Positions 62,375 through 64,000 of a stretch of 64,000 nt of DNA are shown here, one piece after another. Source of the stretch: Clusia tigrina (lineage: Eukaryota > Arthropoda > Insecta > Diptera > Clusiidae); the NCBI GenBank assembly GCA_920105625.2, contig OV050030.1, forward strand, positions 218,348,325-218,412,324. The letters are read 5' to 3'. Each line of letters opens with the position of its first letter. Position 1 is the first letter of the stretch. The notes under the pieces are model-generated. The model had not been told where the DNA came from. It worked only from the letters and a program-made list of their open reading frames with translations, and made no database searches. The position numbers were made by a program, and so were the translations under genes.

Positions 62375-64000
62375 ATGACGAAGGAAGCGCAAGGATTACT
62401 GCTGATGCAGGAGCAAATTGGAGAAGCGATTGAAAAATTGGTCCGTAATTTTAAGAAAGACGGTAGGTTACATAAGGACGACGTGTATTACCGCAAGCGA
62501 ATAACACAGTTGCAAAATCTGGGGAGAGAGTTCAACAATAATCACGGACTGCTGTTGCCTCACGCAGTTGAGTACGGCAAGGGAAAATATTTTGCGGAAA
62601 ATTACGCAGACTACATAAATAGTCTGGTCAACGAATGGGCAGATACATTTAGTTCTGGATTAGAGGAATTAGGACAACAAACTGTGAGTTTGGTTTCACC
62701 AGACGAGGAAGTAAGGAACAGATTTAAATCAATGCAGTCAGAGGTGGAACTGTTTACTGGGAAAATAGTTGACCAGTTCGAAGCGAGTACGAGCAGGGAA
62801 GAAGCTCAGGAATTGTGGAAGCAGGCGAATGCCGGAGGAGCTGTGTCACCATTAGAAGTAGCGGATCAAGCCTTTACGGCAATCCAAAGAAGAACAAAAG
62901 AAGAAATGTTATTCAGTTTTCATAAGAAAACAGAAGATTTGAGAGCACAAAAAGAGTATCTGGAGAAGAAGGTAAAGGAACTTTCTCAGAGATTGACGGA
63001 AACAGAGGAAGCAGCAACACTGTTGGAAAAGGAGTGTGCGGAATTGAAAAGAGGACGGGCGACCAATAGGACCTCACTGAATAGGGAGAGATCAAAATCA
63101 GCATCTGCTGGATTTACGCAGACAGTATTGACATTGCCTCCGGAAGTACGTTGGCCGGAATATTTAACACCAGAAGGGATAAGCCGCATGGTGAAGCCAA
63201 AATTAGTACTTAATGAAGAAAAGCAAGCGGAATTTTTGTTTGGCGCATCTGAAGTCGGTGTCGAGCCTTTTTCTCCGGGAAGCCCGATAAATAACGAAAA
63301 TCAGGGATATCCGCCAGAGGAGCCGGAAGCAGTAACAGTGCAGCAAAGTCCCGATACTGGGGACAATATTTCGCCAGTACGAACAAACGATCGAAGACTA
63401 ATTAGTTTGAGTCCGTCACTGGCCAATTACCTCTCAGATCCGGGAGAAGTGAATTTGGAAACTACCAAAGAGATTAATAAAGCTCAGGTTTTGCCAGCAA
63501 TTGAGAAAACACAAAGGAATAAAATGGGCATTCTGGAAGTTGCTCATGCGGTAGAGAAGTTGGTGCCCATGTTCTCAGGAGTCGAGTTGTATGATCTGAG
63601 AACTGAGATCCGGCGCTTCAAAGAAGGTTGTGAGCTAGCGCAACAGAGTGTTCCGGAAGCGGATGGGGAACACTTAATAAGGTGTATTAATCAAAGAACC
63701 ACAGGTGATGCGTTTGATTTACTGGTGCATAGCTCAGTAAGCACCCTGGCAGAATTATATGTACTTTTGGATAGGACGTATTTAAAACAAAAGTCATATG
63801 ACTATCTCGTTCGGGAAATTCAGGAATCAACTCAGACACCGGGGGAGGAATTGAGAGCCTGGGGACGAAGGCTCCAGTCTCTGGGGAGCGCTGCTGAGAC
63901 GGAAGCCAACAGGCAGTTTCCAGAAAATGTTGCAACATACAAGGCTCAAGTAGAACGGACTATGATTTCTGTGTTCAAGGCAAGCCTGATAAATAGGCAT
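62375..64000 (+). CDS. gag of a Ty3/gypsy-type LTR retrotransposon (partial, open at right edge)
   Basis: An uninterrupted 542-codon frame from ATG 62375 to the last base of the window; no stop was found on reading it through. Residues about 10-62 are helical and charged, with an NFKKDGR...YYRKRITQL stretch of the kind seen at the N-terminus of insect gag proteins. Residues about 170-228 form a strong coiled coil (KKTEDLRAQKEYLEKKVKEL and onward). A Ser/Pro/Glu-rich linker follows. From about residue 384 the sequence fits the gypsy-type capsid: VPMFSG, a cysteine-containing helix, GDAFDLL, TLAELYVLLDRTYL, an ELRAWGRRLQSL helix and a terminal VFKASL. Capsid end, nucleocapsid knuckle and pol lie beyond 64000. 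It would form the particle shell. Lack of any stop suggests a young copy. The upstream splice hypothesis would replace the first 12 codons. Confidence 0.8.
   Translation, partial: MTKEAQGLLLMQEQIGEAIEKLVRNFKKDGRLHKDDVYYRKRITQLQNLGREFNNNHGLLLPHAVEYGKGKYFAENYADYINSLVNEWADTFSSGLEELGQQTVSLVSPDEEVRNRFKSMQSEVELFTGKIVDQFEASTSREEAQELWKQANAGGAVSPLEVADQAFTAIQRRTKEEMLFSFHKKTEDLRAQKEYLEKKVKELSQRLTETEEAATLLEKECAELKRGRATNRTSLNRERSKSASAGFTQTVLTLPPEVRWPEYLTPEGISRMVKPKLVLNEEKQAEFLFGASEVGVEPFSPGSPINNENQGYPPEEPEAVTVQQSPDTGDNISPVRTNDRRLISLSPSLANYLSDPGEVNLETTKEINKAQVLPAIEKTQRNKMGILEVAHAVEKLVPMFSGVELYDLRTEIRRFKEGCELAQQSVPEADGEHLIRCINQRTTGDAFDLLVHSSVSTLAELYVLLDRTYLKQKSYDYLVREIQESTQTPGEELRAWGRRLQSLGSAAETEANRQFPENVATYKAQVERTMISVFKASLINRH

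Overview
The window looks like repeat-rich eukaryotic DNA, most likely heterochromatin from an arthropod, probably an insect. Three things point that way: a very long tandem satellite array, an LTR retrotransposon, and a non-LTR retrotransposon whose two-ORF layout and ORF1 type are those of the LOA (Bilbo/Baggins) group known mainly from flies and mosquitoes. The species cannot be told from the sequence. I see no host protein gene, tRNA, rRNA or CRISPR array.

Region 1 (1-54979) is one continuous satellite array, all units in the same orientation. The monomer is about 110-134 bp (commonly 110 or 122). It is built from degenerate 12-bp blocks and carries a variable number of the exact module GACGCCGACTGA (usually 1-3, up to 11). 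Monomer variants are arranged in higher-order repeats of about 1.9, 2.5, 3.0, 3.5, 3.8-4.0 and 4.4 kb. Some blocks recur about 21.7 kb apart. Long open frames across the array are by-products of low-complexity sequence and are not called as genes.

Region 2 (54980-56299, resuming at about 62042) is the left part of an LTR retrotransposon that entered the satellite. It has a 504-bp 5' LTR (TGTTG...CAACA) with a TATA box and poly(A) signal, a primer-binding-like site, a leader with a strong splice-donor sequence right after an ATG, and an open Ty3/gypsy-type gag frame (62375-64000) running off the right edge. Whether LTR and gag belong to one element is likely but not proven.

Region 3 (about 56300-62041) is a nearly complete LOA-like non-LTR retrotransposon nested inside that leader, flanked by a 9-12 bp target-site duplication. 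It carries a candidate HDV-like self-cleaving ribozyme at its exact 5' end, ORF1 (DUF4780-like), an endonuclease frame that follows ORF1 through a TAATG stop/start overlap, and a reverse transcriptase-RNase H-zinc finger frame. All catalytic residues checked are present. ORF1 and ORF2 are each interrupted at a G homopolymer (G7 and G10), and one additional G in each would restore the frame. That suggests recent decay or consensus error rather than an ancient relic.

The order of events read from the nesting is: satellite first, then the LTR element, then the LOA-like element.
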